Assembly: GCA_000949895.1 (NCBI GenBank)
Contig: JWIT01000019.1
Span: forward strand, 17,907-81,906
DNA: 64,000 bases
Source of the DNA: Agrobacterium arsenijevicii
GTDB taxonomy: Bacteria > Pseudomonadota > Alphaproteobacteria > Rhizobiales > Rhizobiaceae
Reading direction: 5' to 3'
Part shown: positions 50,779-59,300 of the stretch, piece after piece
How positions within the stretch are numbered: position 1 is the stretch's first letter
Layout of the letters: the number at the start of each line of letters is the position of its first letter
Made by a program: the position numbers and the translations under genes
Notes under the pieces: model-generated
Seen by the model: only the letters and a program-made list of their open reading frames with translations
Databases searched by the model: none
Told to the model about the DNA's origin: nothing

Positions 50779-51600
50779 TCAAGCGGTTTGCGCGTTCAAT
50801 TCCGCTTTACGCTCATCGAAAGCGAGCTTCATCGCCTTCGTCACGTCACGCGTGGTTGCGAAATAATTGTCGCTGCGCGCCCAGTAGCGCAATTTGACGG
50901 TGGCGCTGTCGGCGGTGACCGAATCAACGAAGGTGACGGGGGCAGGGTCCAGCAGCACCCGGCTTTCCGAGCGCACCACGCGCATCAGCATGTCCTGCGC
51001 CGCAGCCAGATCCTCGTCATTCGTAACCGTCAGGCTCAATTCGTGGCGGCGTGAAGGGAAGCGGCTGTAATTGGTGATCGGCACGTTCCACAGGGTGGAG
51101 TTGGGTGCAAGGCGGTAAAGCCCATCGCTGGTTTTAAGCTCGGTCGCAAACAAGCCGATTTCTATCACCGTGCCGCTAACGGCGCCGGTTTCGATGTATT
51201 CACCGACCCGAAAGGGACGCAGTACAAGAAGCATGATGCCGGCGGCGATGTTCTGCAACGTGCCCTGCAACGCAAGGCCGATGGCGAGACCGGCGGCGCC
51301 GAGTGCCGCAAGAATGGAGGCCGTCTGCACGCCGAACTGGCCAAGTACCATGACCAGCACCAGAATAAGCACCACATAACGGATGGCGCCTGCGAAGAAA
51401 CCGGCGAGCGTCGCATCGAAGCCGCGGATGCGCGACAATCCCTGAAAAGCCCAGCGTTGCAGGAAGGTCGCGGCCAGCCAGCCGATGATCAACAGCAGAA
51501 GTGCGCCGATGATCGAAAAGGAATATTGCACCGCCAGCGTGCTCGCCTGCCGTACCGCAGCCTGCGATGCGACGATGATATCGGTTGCCTGTTGTTCCAT
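50779..51600 (-). CDS. MscS-family small-conductance mechanosensitive channel
   Basis: A 273-residue channel with three N-terminal helices and the pore-lining TM3: LAALGAAGLAIGLALQGTLQNIAAGIMLLVLRPFRVGEYIE, with the Gly/Ala packing pattern of E. coli MscS. The beta and alpha/beta cytoplasmic domains follow (about 125-265). The length is near that of E. coli MscS (286), so it is the simple type. It opens on hypo-osmotic swelling to release solutes. The gene stands alone between zinT and the phosphatase operon. Confidence 0.93.
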   Translation of the reverse strand: MEQQATDIIVASQAAVRQASTLAVQYSFSIIGALLLLIIGWLAATFLQRWAFQGLSRIRGFDATLAGFFAGAIRYVVLILVLVMVLGQFGVQTASILAALGAAGLAIGLALQGTLQNIAAGIMLLVLRPFRVGEYIETGAVSGTVIEIGLFATELKTSDGLYRLAPNSTLWNVPITNYSRFPSRRHELSLTVTNDEDLAAAQDMLMRVVRSESRVLLDPAPVTFVDSVTADSATVKLRYWARSDNYFATTRDVTKAMKLAFDERKAELNAQTA

Positions 51601-51677
51601 GAATTATCCCGTGATTCTTATTGCTGTTCAGCTTTGGTAACGACCGGACGCCGCAGGGGTTCCGCCAAAAGGCGGTA

Positions 51678-52196
51678 TCAATTGCCGAGCGGCAGCACGA
51701 AAGGCACGTTGCCATCCGTATCCGCCCCCCGGCCGATCTTCTTGATTGCCGCCACCAGCCTGCCATCGCGCCCGAGCAATCGGTCGCCGATTGCGATGAT
51801 GCGGGTATTGGGGGTGGCATAGGGCGAGACGGCGCGCAGGCTGAGCGCAAGCGCCATGTCGTCCTGATCCGGATAAAGGCTAAGGGCGGCGATGACGGCG
51901 GCAGCGGGCGAGCGCGACACGCCCATCCAGCAATGGATGAGAAGCGGCGCGGACTGGTCCCATTCGCGGGTGAAATCGATCAGCCGCAGCACATGCGCAT
52001 CATCAGGCGCGATGAGATCGCCGGTGCCCTTGAAGGCAATGTCGTTCATGGAAAGCGTCAGGTGGCGGTCGGCGGCAATAACCGCCGGGCGATGAAAGGT
52101 CTGCTCCTTGGCGATCAGCGTCACCATTTCGCGGGCCCTGTGCTTCACCGCCATTTCCGCGATCCGCGACAGCGGCGATACGACGATAGCAGTCAT
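51678..52196 (-). CDS. Dual-specificity/tyrosine protein phosphatase-like protein
   Basis: A 172-residue protein with the CX5R active-site loop in LLIHCWMGVSRSPAAA (Cys at about 90), preceded by the general-acid region FKGTGDLIAPDDAHVLRLIDF. It is compact, as in bacterial dual-specificity phosphatases. The substrate (protein, phosphoinositide or nucleotide) is unknown. The start overlaps the stop of the HD gene by 4 bp, so it is the last gene of a ygfZ-HD-phosphatase operon. Confidence 0.85.
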   Translation of the reverse strand: MTAIVVSPLSRIAEMAVKHRAREMVTLIAKEQTFHRPAVIAADRHLTLSMNDIAFKGTGDLIAPDDAHVLRLIDFTREWDQSAPLLIHCWMGVSRSPAAAVIAALSLYPDQDDMALALSLRAVSPYATPNTRIIAIGDRLLGRDGRLVAAIKKIGRGADTDGNVPFVLPLGN

Positions 52197-52828
52197 TTCA
52201 CCCCTCCAGCCGCGTTGCCGGTTTTGACCACACGCATCGCCTCGATCGCTTCGAAGCGTTCGACGAACCGCTTCTGCGCCTCGGTCGAGGGAAGCGGGAT
52301 GATATCGAACATATCGCGGGTGATGCCGCGCGGCAGGCCGAAGAATTTCTGGGCTTCAGCGATGGAAAAGCCGGCAAGCTCCGTCGCCTCGAAAAAGGCG
52401 GCAACGGTATCGGCCTTCTTGATGCGGTCCTTCAACTCGCGCGAGGCATGGGGCGGCAGACCGAAGCGCAGATGCACGGCAGCTTCCAGCCTCTTCTCCA
52501 CGGTCTTGTAACCGCCGCCGACCACGGATTTGAACGGCGAGATCATGTCGCCGATGACATATTCGGGTGCGTCGTGCAAAAGCGCCATCTGCAGGTCGTC
52601 AGGCGTCGCGTTCACGCACATGCGGCAGAAGATGTTTTCCACGATGAGGCTATGCTGGGCGACGGAAAAGGCGTGATCGCCGCGCGTCTGGCCGTTCCAG
52701 CGGGCGACGCGGGCAAGGCCATGGGCGATATCGGCGATTTCCACGTCAAGCGGCGAAGGGTCGAGCAGATCGAGCCGCCGTCCGGAAAGCATGCGCTGCC
52801 AGGCGCGCGGGCTTTTAGCGGGCGCCAC
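52193..52828 (-). CDS. HD-domain hydrolase, YfbR-like
   Basis: 211 residues with the HD signature: FSVAQHSLIVENIF (first His), ALLHDAPEYVIGDMISPFK (HD pair), and IKKADTVAAFFEATELAG (closing Asp). This order resembles YfbR, a 5'-deoxynucleotidase acting on dNMPs. An N-terminal extension WQRMLSGRRLDLLDPSPLDVEIADIAHGLARVARW marks the alphaproteobacterial subgroup. It lies 2 bp after the ygfZ-like gene and overlaps the phosphatase gene, so all three are co-transcribed. Confidence 0.85.
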   Translation of the reverse strand: MAPAKSPRAWQRMLSGRRLDLLDPSPLDVEIADIAHGLARVARWNGQTRGDHAFSVAQHSLIVENIFCRMCVNATPDDLQMALLHDAPEYVIGDMISPFKSVVGGGYKTVEKRLEAAVHLRFGLPPHASRELKDRIKKADTVAAFFEATELAGFSIAEAQKFFGLPRGITRDMFDIIPLPSTEAQKRFVERFEAIEAMRVVKTGNAAGGVK

Positions 52829-52830
52829 GC

Positions 52831-53679
52831 CTATTCCTCCGCCTGAGCTGCGGGATCAACCGCCGGGAAGGAGAGGCCGCTCCAGGCAGGCAAGGCCACG
52901 GTGACAGTGACGGTCTCCGCAAGCAGCGGTGTCGCGGATGCGAGCGCATCGGCAATGCGGTCGATCCGCACAATGGCCAGCGCCCTGTTGCCGCAAACCG
53001 TTCCAAGTGTGCCGACGGGTTTTCCATTGGCGGTGATATCAGTTCCCGTGGCGGGAAGCATGCTTTCGGCCGAAACGGTCACAACGCGCCGTCTTGCCGT
53101 GCCGCGATGTTTCATGCGTGAGACGACTTCCTGACCGACAAAGCAGCCCTTCTTGAAGGAGACGCCGTCATTCACATCCATCAGCACGTCATGGGGAAAA
53201 GCATCCTGAAGCGCATAGTCCCGGCCGGATTCGGCAATTCCGTGGTCGATGCGCAGGGCGTCATAGGCCGCTATGTCGCCTGATGCCGATACACCCGGCA
53301 CGCGGTAAAGATCGACACCGGCCTTGACGAAACGGCCATCCTTTACGCCTGCCTCCGGTATGCCCTCGTTCCAGAAAACGCTGACGCCTTCCGTTGGTTC
53401 GAGCTTGAGATCGACGGGTGCGCGCAGCTTGTACATGGTGAGGCGGCGTAGCAGGGCATCCTGTTCGGCGGCGCCGGTTTCGATCAGGTAATCCGTGCCG
53501 TCGCGCGCAATCAGGAAATCAAACAGGATCTTGCCCTGGGGTGTCAGAAGTGCCGAGGCACGCGCCTCGCCTTGCGGCAGGTTTTCAACGTCGGCCGTGA
53601 TCAGATTGTTTAGAAATTCCTCGGCACCCGTGCCGGAAACTCTGATCAGGCGGTGGTCGGCAAGAATGGCGGAAGGCAT
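52831..53679 (-). CDS. ygfZ: Folate-binding Fe-S cluster maturation protein YgfZ
   Basis: 282 residues related to the T-protein of glycine cleavage. The diagnostic KGCFVGQEVVSRMKHRG motif with its conserved Cys is present (about 195-211), as is LTPQGKILFDFLI in the folate-binding domain. YgfZ uses tetrahydrofolate to help repair or assemble Fe-S clusters in enzymes such as MiaB. The start at 53679 (MPSAILADHRLIRVSG) is set by the family's N-terminus; the longer frame begins with a charged, unrelated stretch. Confidence 0.92.
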   Translation of the reverse strand: MPSAILADHRLIRVSGTGAEEFLNNLITADVENLPQGEARASALLTPQGKILFDFLIARDGTDYLIETGAAEQDALLRRLTMYKLRAPVDLKLEPTEGVSVFWNEGIPEAGVKDGRFVKAGVDLYRVPGVSASGDIAAYDALRIDHGIAESGRDYALQDAFPHDVLMDVNDGVSFKKGCFVGQEVVSRMKHRGTARRRVVTVSAESMLPATGTDITANGKPVGTLGTVCGNRALAIVRIDRIADALASATPLLAETVTVTVALPAWSGLSFPAVDPAAQAEE

Positions 53680-53870
53680 GGCGTCACCGTTCGGTTCATC
53701 GAGAGCGTCTCCGGCCACAATTGCTGAGGGCTGCCCGAGGCAATCTGCGGAAATGCTCTCTTTTTTGTTTTCGCGCAATTCCTGATGCGGAACCGCGACG
53801 CGGCTCTGCTGAATTGCTCATTCCGCACAGTTAGGATTTTTGCAAAAGAACGGCAAGCACCACGATGCGA

Positions 53871-54638
53871 TCAATCGCCGGCGGTGAAGAACTTCCACTT
53901 GCCATCGGGCGAAATGCCGATGCGGTAAAAGCTGTAATTGCCATATTCCTGCATGTCGGCCAGATCGCCTGCCGTGATGATGCGCAGCAGTTCCACCTTC
54001 TCGGGTGCGGTTAGCGTATTGAGCGGCTTTCCGGCGAAATAGGGGAAGACATAGGCTTCATCCGGCGTTCCGGCGTCGATATGGGCATAACCCGTCGAAA
54101 GCAGGTCGATGATGATCGCCAGCACTTCAAGCCCATCGGGATCGCCGGAATAGCTTTTCAGCGCAGCAATCGGGTCGTCGCTGTCAGTTCCGTCGATACG
54201 GAACTGCTTGTCGCTGGCGGTGATGAACGGCCGCATTTTTTCGATATCGCCCGAAGAGGCAGCGTCGATAAGCTGCTGGCGAAGCTTGCGCACGGCTTCC
54301 GGCGCCTTGGAAACGTCATGCTCGATCACGACGGACATCTCAGGCGTATTGTCCGGCTTGGCGGGCTGCTGGGTCGATTGACCGGCGGAACGGTCGACCA
54401 GAGGGTCAGGCAGGGGAATGCCGTCCGAATCACCTTCGATCTCGTCGGGCTCGGGAGTCTGGGGCCGCTGCGGCTGCTCGCCATTTTGGGCTTGCGGCTC
54501 GCTTTCGGTATTTTGCGCCGGTTTCAGCTCGGAAAGTGCAAAGGCACGACTGGGCAAGCCAATAGACCCGGCGGTCAGGGCAAGCAGGATGGACAGCATG
54601 GCGGAAGAGCGCAAAAGCCCCTTGCTCAGGCAAGACAT
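53871..54638 (-). CDS. Exported protein of unknown function
   Basis: 255 residues. A signal peptide (about 1-35, cleavage near AFA-LSEL) is followed by a long low-complexity linker rich in Gln, Pro and Glu (about 38-95), then a globular domain (about 100-255). The domain ends NYSFYRIGISPDGKWKFFTAGD and includes LRQQLIDAASSGDIEKMRPFI. The linker suggests a periplasmic protein reaching into the wall. I do not recognise the domain by name, although such proteins are common in rhizobia. It forms an operon with the 85-residue gene upstream (14-bp gap). Confidence 0.75.
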   Translation of the reverse strand: MSCLSKGLLRSSAMLSILLALTAGSIGLPSRAFALSELKPAQNTESEPQAQNGEQPQRPQTPEPDEIEGDSDGIPLPDPLVDRSAGQSTQQPAKPDNTPEMSVVIEHDVSKAPEAVRKLRQQLIDAASSGDIEKMRPFITASDKQFRIDGTDSDDPIAALKSYSGDPDGLEVLAIIIDLLSTGYAHIDAGTPDEAYVFPYFAGKPLNTLTAPEKVELLRIITAGDLADMQEYGNYSFYRIGISPDGKWKFFTAGD

Positions 54639-54652
54639 GATAGACCCCGACT

Positions 54653-54910
54653 TTACTGTATCACCCGCTGCGGAGAAAATTCGCCTTCAAGCATGCGCTG
54701 GCGCAGCGATTCCAGCATTGCTTCAGCACCGGCTTCGCCGTGCATACGGATGGTTTCGCGCATGGCCAGAGCGATTGCGGCGTCGGCGATGATCTCCGGC
54801 TCGATGCCGTCGGCCATGCCGTCAGCCCATGCCTCGTTCTGGTGTTCCAGAGCGACCTGCATCTTTTCATGCACGATCATATCGTCGATTTCGTTACGGC
54901 TCGTCTGCAT
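54653..54910 (-). CDS. Small conserved cytoplasmic protein of unknown function
   Basis: 85 residues, acidic and mainly helical (MIVHEKMQVALEHQNEAWADGMADGIEPEIIADAAIALAMRETI). There is no signal peptide or membrane segment. It precedes the exported-protein gene by 14 bp on the same strand. AGGATGAAAA precedes the ATG. No family I can name; the regular helices suggest a small helical bundle. Confidence 0.65.
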   Translation of the reverse strand: MQTSRNEIDDMIVHEKMQVALEHQNEAWADGMADGIEPEIIADAAIALAMRETIRMHGEAGAEAMLESLRQRMLEGEFSPQRVIQ

Positions 54911-55015
54911 TTTTCATCCTCGACAGGGCGGGCAAGTCCTTACCACCCTGTTAACAACACTAGCAGCCTTTTATCAAAACGGCACGGGCTGCGGCGAAAA
55001 GAGGTTAACAATCCG

Positions 55016-55474
55016 CTAATTTCCGAACCTTGACGCTATTTCTTGAGCAAGTGTTGCCCCTTCGTTACGGTAGCCCTCTTCTGCCATGACGGCGGCGCGT
55101 GTGCAACTGGTGTGGATAGCCGCAAAGGAACGATATCCACGGTTGAATGCAGCCGTCATGCGCTGGCGCCTTTCGGGTTCGTTGGCCGTATCGGCAGCCA
55201 GAAGATCACTCATCGATTTGCGCCAGTCCTCCGGGCCGGAGGAAGGGCACAATGTTCTCAGATATTGCACCGCGCCCAATATTTCCGACAGCCGTGCCAG
55301 CCTGTCGTCATAGGGTGCGGGTTTGGGCGGTTGTGCTTCCGCCGGGCGAACCTCATTGGAAACGGCCTTGGAAGGCTGCGCATAGGCAACGCCTTCTTGC
55401 CCGGCAGGAACCAGCATGGTGAGGAAAAGAGACAGGAAAATGGTTGGCCGTATCAAAATTCTATTCTGCCCCAC
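55016..55474 (-). CDS. TIGR02301-family secreted protein
   Basis: About 152 residues. A hydrophobic export signal (IRPTIFLSLFLTMLVPAG through AYA) leads to a conserved domain: YDDRLARLSEILGAVQYLRTLC, then WRKSMSDLLAADT, FNRGYRSFAAIHTSC and EEGYRNEGATLAQEI, with two conserved cysteines. This pattern is the alphaproteobacterial TIGR02301 family of unknown function. The start is uncertain: a GTG at 55474 gives a good signal peptide, and the frame stays open to 55564, overlapping the NUDIX gene, which argues against the longer form. Confidence 0.75.
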   Translation of the reverse strand: MGQNRILIRPTIFLSLFLTMLVPAGQEGVAYAQPSKAVSNEVRPAEAQPPKPAPYDDRLARLSEILGAVQYLRTLCPSSGPEDWRKSMSDLLAADTANEPERRQRMTAAFNRGYRSFAAIHTSCTRAAVMAEEGYRNEGATLAQEIASRFGN

Positions 55475-55539
55475 ACATACTCGTGAACACCCGGCGGGCG
55501 GATAGACCTTAGATAATAGCGATTCTGGCTGGCTGGCAA

Positions 55540-55956
55540 TCATGCAAGCAGACGCTCGGCGCATTCGACCACGCTTTCCGGCGCCGGCAACCGGCGGATT
55601 TCCGCCAATGTGTACCAGCCCGCATCCGCCGCGTCGTCGGCCGCCGTTACCGCCGGGTCCGCATCCGTTTCCACGGTAAAGACGGAGAGGAAATAGTGGC
55701 TCGTCAGCACGCCTTCCGCATCACGCGACGGCAGGTCGTAGGTCGCGAACAATTGCGGTTTGCGTGCGAGGATACCGGTTTCCTCGTGAAGTTCGCGCAG
55801 CGCCGTCTCGGCTGGCGTTTCTCCCTCTTCGCCGCGCCCGCCCGGAAAGGCGAACATGTCTTTCGACGGCGGGTTGATGCGGCGCACGAGAAGCAGCCTG
55901 TCTCCATTCCTGACGATGGCGGAAGAGGCGGGGCGGGGCTTTATACGAAGGGTCAT
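55540..55956 (-). CDS. NUDIX hydrolase
   Basis: 138 residues with an intact NUDIX box from the Gly of [24 protein letters not shown] (about 38-61, G-x5-E-x7-REU-x-EE-x-GU). The N-terminus [16 protein letters not shown] and a short C-terminal helix fit ADP-ribose/NADH pyrophosphatase-like housecleaning enzymes that hydrolyse nucleoside diphosphate derivatives with Mg2+. The substrate is not determined by the motif. It is divergent from ynfA. Confidence 0.9.
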   Translation of the reverse strand: MTLRIKPRPASSAIVRNGDRLLLVRRINPPSKDMFAFPGGRGEEGETPAETALRELHEETGILARKPQLFATYDLPSRDAEGVLTSHYFLSVFTVETDADPAVTAADDAADAGWYTLAEIRRLPAPESVVECAERLLA

Positions 55957-56062
55957 GAATGGTTTCGCTTGTTTCAGCCGTCTTGGGCCTGTCTATATTG
56001 GTCCGGGAACACCGATGCTGTATTCGGGAATCGGTTCGATTGTGCACGCAGAAGACGGTGGA

Positions 56063-56386
56063 ATGAAGGTCTATCTTATCTATGCATTGGCCGCTGTCGC
56101 GGAAATCGCCGGTTGCTTTTCCTTCTGGGCCTGGCTGAAACTCGACAAGACGGGCTGGATATTGCTGCCGGGCATGCTGGCGCTCGCCGCTTTTGCCTGG
56201 GCTTTGACGCTGGTGCCGACCGAGACGGCGGGCAGGGCCTATGCCGCCTATGGCGGAATTTACATTGCCGCATCGCTTCTCTGGCTCTGGGGCGTGGAAG
56301 GGCATGTGCCGGATAAATGGGATATCGCCGGCGGTGCCGTCTGCCTTGCGGGCACGGCCATCATTCTATTCGGCCCCCGCGCCTGA
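56063..56386 (+). CDS. YnfA/UPF0060 small membrane protein
   Basis: 107 residues with four hydrophobic helices (about 2-25, 31-49, 58-78, 85-103). It carries the UPF0060 signature [22 protein letters not shown] and the opening [19 protein letters not shown]. YnfA-type proteins are SMR-like exporters implicated in multidrug tolerance; the role here is inferred. GGTGGA precedes the ATG at 56063. It is followed 10 bp later by the SRAP gene, a probable operon. Confidence 0.9.
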   Translation: MKVYLIYALAAVAEIAGCFSFWAWLKLDKTGWILLPGMLALAAFAWALTLVPTETAGRAYAAYGGIYIAASLLWLWGVEGHVPDKWDIAGGAVCLAGTAIILFGPRA

Positions 56387-56396
56387 GGAGACAAAC

Positions 56397-57158
56397 ATGT
56401 GCGGACGTTTCGTGCTGAACGCCACGCCGGAAGAGATCGCTGATTATCTCGACCTGATCGGTCTTGAGGATTTTCCCGCCCGTTTCAACATCGCACCCAC
56501 GCAGCCTATCCTGATCGTGCTTGAGGGCGAACGGCAGGAGCGCGGCAGCAACCTGCCCAATCGGCGGGCCATGCTGGTGCGCTGGGGTTTTCTGCCCGGC
56601 TGGGTGAAAGACCCGAAGGAGTTTCCGCTGCTTATCAATGCGCGTTCGGAAACGGCTATCGGCAAGGCGTCGTTCCGGGCAGCCATGCGCCATCGCCGCG
56701 TGCTGATACCGGCAACCGGCTTTTACGAATGGCGACGCCCGCCGAAGGATGAGGGCGGCAAACCGCAGCCCTATTTCATCCGCCCGAAAAACGGCGGCAT
56801 CGTCGCTTTTGCCGGCCTTATGGAGACGTGGTCCTCTGCCGACGGGTCCGAGGTCGATACCGGCGCCATCCTCACCACCGCCGCCAATGCCGCGATCGGC
56901 CGCATCCACGACCGGATGCCGGTGGTGATCGCGCCGGAGGATTTCAGCCGCTGGCTGGATTGCAAGACGCAGGAGCCACGCGAGGTGGCCGACCTGATGC
57001 GGCCGGTTCAGGACGATTTTTTCGAGATGATCCCGGTCTCGGACAAGGTCAACAAGGTCGCAAATGTCGGCGCGGACCTGATTGAGCCGGTGCCGGAAAG
57101 TGCGCCGCTGGCAAAGATCAGACCGCCCAAGGATGACGGCCAGATGTCATTGTTTTAA
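56397..57158 (+). CDS. SRAP-domain protein (YedK/HMCES family)
   Basis: 253 residues. After removal of Met, Cys2 of MCGRF becomes the catalytic thiol that links covalently to abasic sites in single-stranded DNA. NIAPTQPI, INARSETA (Asn and Glu in catalysis), GFYEWRRP and IHDRMPVVI (His/Arg) complete the SRAP set. The family shields abasic sites during replication, and often lies in operons with DNA repair genes; here it follows ynfA by 10 bp. AGGAGACAAAC before the ATG at 56397 fixes the start so that Cys is second. Confidence 0.93.
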   Translation: MCGRFVLNATPEEIADYLDLIGLEDFPARFNIAPTQPILIVLEGERQERGSNLPNRRAMLVRWGFLPGWVKDPKEFPLLINARSETAIGKASFRAAMRHRRVLIPATGFYEWRRPPKDEGGKPQPYFIRPKNGGIVAFAGLMETWSSADGSEVDTGAILTTAANAAIGRIHDRMPVVIAPEDFSRWLDCKTQEPREVADLMRPVQDDFFEMIPVSDKVNKVANVGADLIEPVPESAPLAKIRPPKDDGQMSLF

Positions 57159-57191
57159 CGTGCCGGTTGGGCCTGCCTCGGGTGAAAAATA

Positions 57192-58484
57192 TCAGCCGTT
57201 CCGGCCCATTTTCAGCAGGCCTTCCTGAATCATGATGTCGGAATAGACGCGATTGCGGCCATTCGCCTTGGCGAGATAGAGCAGCTGGTCTGCGGCATTG
57301 AGCTGGTTGTCGAAGGGTTCGCCCTTTTCGATTTCCACGACGCCGAGCGAAATCGTCAGGCCGAGACTGCTGCCGCTCAAATGGCGGCCGTCCTTTTCCA
57401 CGCGTTCGCGCAGCTTTTCGCAGAACTGGGAGGCGGCATGGGCATCCAGCCCGCGCAGGAACACGGCGAATTCCTCGCCGCCGAGGCGTGCAGGAATGTG
57501 GCGCGCCTCATGACACATTTCATGCAAAAGCTCGGCGAGCTTTTTCAGAGCCCTGTCGCCTGCATCGTGTCCCAGCGTGTCGTTGATCTTCTTGAAATGG
57601 TCGATGTCGAGAATGGCAACCGCGCCGTTCTCGGCATCGTCATTGATGACCTGCATCAGCGCCCGCGTGCGCTCGAAGAAGGAGCGGCGGTTCGGCAATC
57701 CGGTCAGATGGTCACGCTCTGCCAGTTCCCGCAGCCGTTTGAGCTGTTTCAGCGTTTCAATATTGTTGTCGATGCGGCACTGCAATTCTTCCGGCACGAA
57801 GGGGCGGTAGACGAAATCCGACGCCCCGGCCTTCAGGAAGCTTGCCGAAAGCAACCGGTCCGTGGAGGACGATATGCCGATGACCCGCAGGTTTTCGGAT
57901 GAGCGGCTGTCGCAGATGCGGCGCGTCAGCTCATAACCGTCCATGTCGGGCATATGATAATCGGTGATGACAAGCTGGATCGACGGGTCCTGCGACAGGA
58001 TTTCCAGCGCCCGATTGCCCGAATGGGCTTCACTGACCTTGAAATTCTGACGCTCCAGAATTTCCACGAGACCGGAACGCGCCGTGCGCGCATCATCAAC
58101 CACCAGGACGGAAAATTGCCTGTTGGTCAAGATACGGTCGACCGTCTTGACCACAGCATCGACGGTGCGATGACCGTCCTTGACGATGTAGTCGATGATT
58201 TTCTTCTCGGCGTAGCGCTTACGCGCCTCCTCATCCACCGTGGCGGTGAAGACGATAGCCGGCACCTTGCGTTCGGAAAGAAGTGCGAGAATTTCGCCCT
58301 TCGGTGCATCGGGCAGATTGAGCCCGGTCAGCGCCAGTGTGAAATCATGGGCCTGCAACAGGATATCGGCCTGCGCCATGCTGTCACAATGGATGACCTC
58401 GGCCTGCGTTTCCTCCGAGAGCCGCGTTTTCAGCAGTATGGAAAGAGCAACGGAATCTTCAATCAGAAGGATTTTGTCCTGCAT
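57192..58484 (-). CDS. Diguanylate cyclase of the PleD type (REC-REC-GGDEF)
   Basis: 430 residues. REC1 (about 1-120) keeps LIEDS but has Gly in place of the phosphoacceptor (LALTGLNLPD), so it is probably an adaptor. REC2 (about 125-245) has the normal VVDDA and ITDYHMPDMDG. The GGDEF domain (about 265-425) carries an intact GGEEF active site with DHLTGLPNRRSF. The RxxD inhibitory site upstream of GGEEF is not found (RHIPARLGGEEF). It makes c-di-GMP after phosphorylation by an unknown kinase, with little product inhibition predicted. The domain order is that of PleD, a cell-cycle regulator in Caulobacter; orthology is not proven. Confidence 0.9.
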   Translation of the reverse strand: MQDKILLIEDSVALSILLKTRLSEETQAEVIHCDSMAQADILLQAHDFTLALTGLNLPDAPKGEILALLSERKVPAIVFTATVDEEARKRYAEKKIIDYIVKDGHRTVDAVVKTVDRILTNRQFSVLVVDDARTARSGLVEILERQNFKVSEAHSGNRALEILSQDPSIQLVITDYHMPDMDGYELTRRICDSRSSENLRVIGISSSTDRLLSASFLKAGASDFVYRPFVPEELQCRIDNNIETLKQLKRLRELAERDHLTGLPNRRSFFERTRALMQVINDDAENGAVAILDIDHFKKINDTLGHDAGDRALKKLAELLHEMCHEARHIPARLGGEEFAVFLRGLDAHAASQFCEKLRERVEKDGRHLSGSSLGLTISLGVVEIEKGEPFDNQLNAADQLLYLAKANGRNRVYSDIMIQEGLLKMGRNG

Positions 58485-58996
58485 GCCGTCCCAAGCCCCC
58501 CAATGGCCCGTCTCGACGTTTTTCCCGAAACACCGGACTCTCCGTCACCGTATGTCTACGGATGCGAAAATCGAGCTTGCGCATTGTTGCGGGAAGAATC
58601 GCGAAAGTAGAAAACTCTTTGATGTTCAGTAGTCTATACGAAACTATCCGTACAGCCAAACCGCAGAAGTGGAGCGTTGTACGCCTGTTTCGTTGCAACT
58701 TGGTTACGGAAAATGTCAGGATTTATGAAATGTCGTATCTTTTGTATGATTTTTGAAGTTGTGACTTATAAAAGCTGCGGCGCCGATGATGGCGCCGCGC
58801 GATTGCCGAAAATCTTTTCAGCAAGATGTTGGTGAGCAGCAAGACCAGCAGCTACTTCGCCGGCGATAGTAAAAACCGGAAATTCCTTTAAGCTGTCCCT
58901 GAATGAAACAGTCGTGTCTCAGGCGGTACTATTGTGCAAAAACAAGGTGTTGCAGCGCTTTGCTCTTTCCGTTCAAGTCGGAAGGAGCAAATGTGT
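58485..58996. other. Intergenic region between the GGDEF gene and the small basic protein
   Basis: 512 bp, AT-rich at 58600-58770, probably holding the GGDEF gene's promoter. I see no coding frame with a ribosome binding site. It contains the GC-rich hairpin listed at 58776-58798. Confidence 0.55.
58776..58798 (-). terminator. Hairpin, possible terminator of the small basic gene
   Basis: Perfect 8-bp stem GCGGCGCC/GGCGCCGC (58777-58784 with 58791-58798). On the minus strand it is followed by AGCTTTTATA, a weak U-tract, about 200 bp beyond the stop of the 43-residue gene. Confidence 0.5.
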
Positions 58997-59128
58997 TCAG
59001 ACGGTTTTGGCGGCAGGCTTGCGCTTCTGCATCAGGGCTGCGGCCGCGACGGCCTTCAGTCCGAGCGGGCGGTAGTGGCTGTTGAGGTCGGGCTTCGCCT
59101 GCGGCTGTGCCTTCGTCTCGTTCGTCAT
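58997..59128 (-). CDS. Small conserved rhizobial protein of unknown function
   Basis: 43 residues: a polar Gln/Pro/Lys start, the core PDLNSHYRPLGLKAVAAAALM, then a basic tail QKRKPAAKTV. The start is set by GGAGAGAGAAAA before the ATG at 59128. The composition (acidic-free, Lys-rich C-terminus, a short Ala helix) is that of a small basic protein I recall near pssA in other rhizobia, but I have no function for it. Confidence 0.65.
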   Translation of the reverse strand: MTNETKAQPQAKPDLNSHYRPLGLKAVAAAALMQKRKPAAKTV

Positions 59129-59300
59129 TTTTCTCTCTCCACAATTCACGCCAATCGCCTGTGCGAAGCGTGTGAGCGACCTCTTTCGAGGGAAATCTTG
59201 ACGGATTCGAGGCGAAAAAAACGAAGCCGACTTTTCGGGGCTGCGACATTTTGTGCCACATCCCAAAGCCGGCTTGCGCGAGAAAAATAAACCTGCGGTT

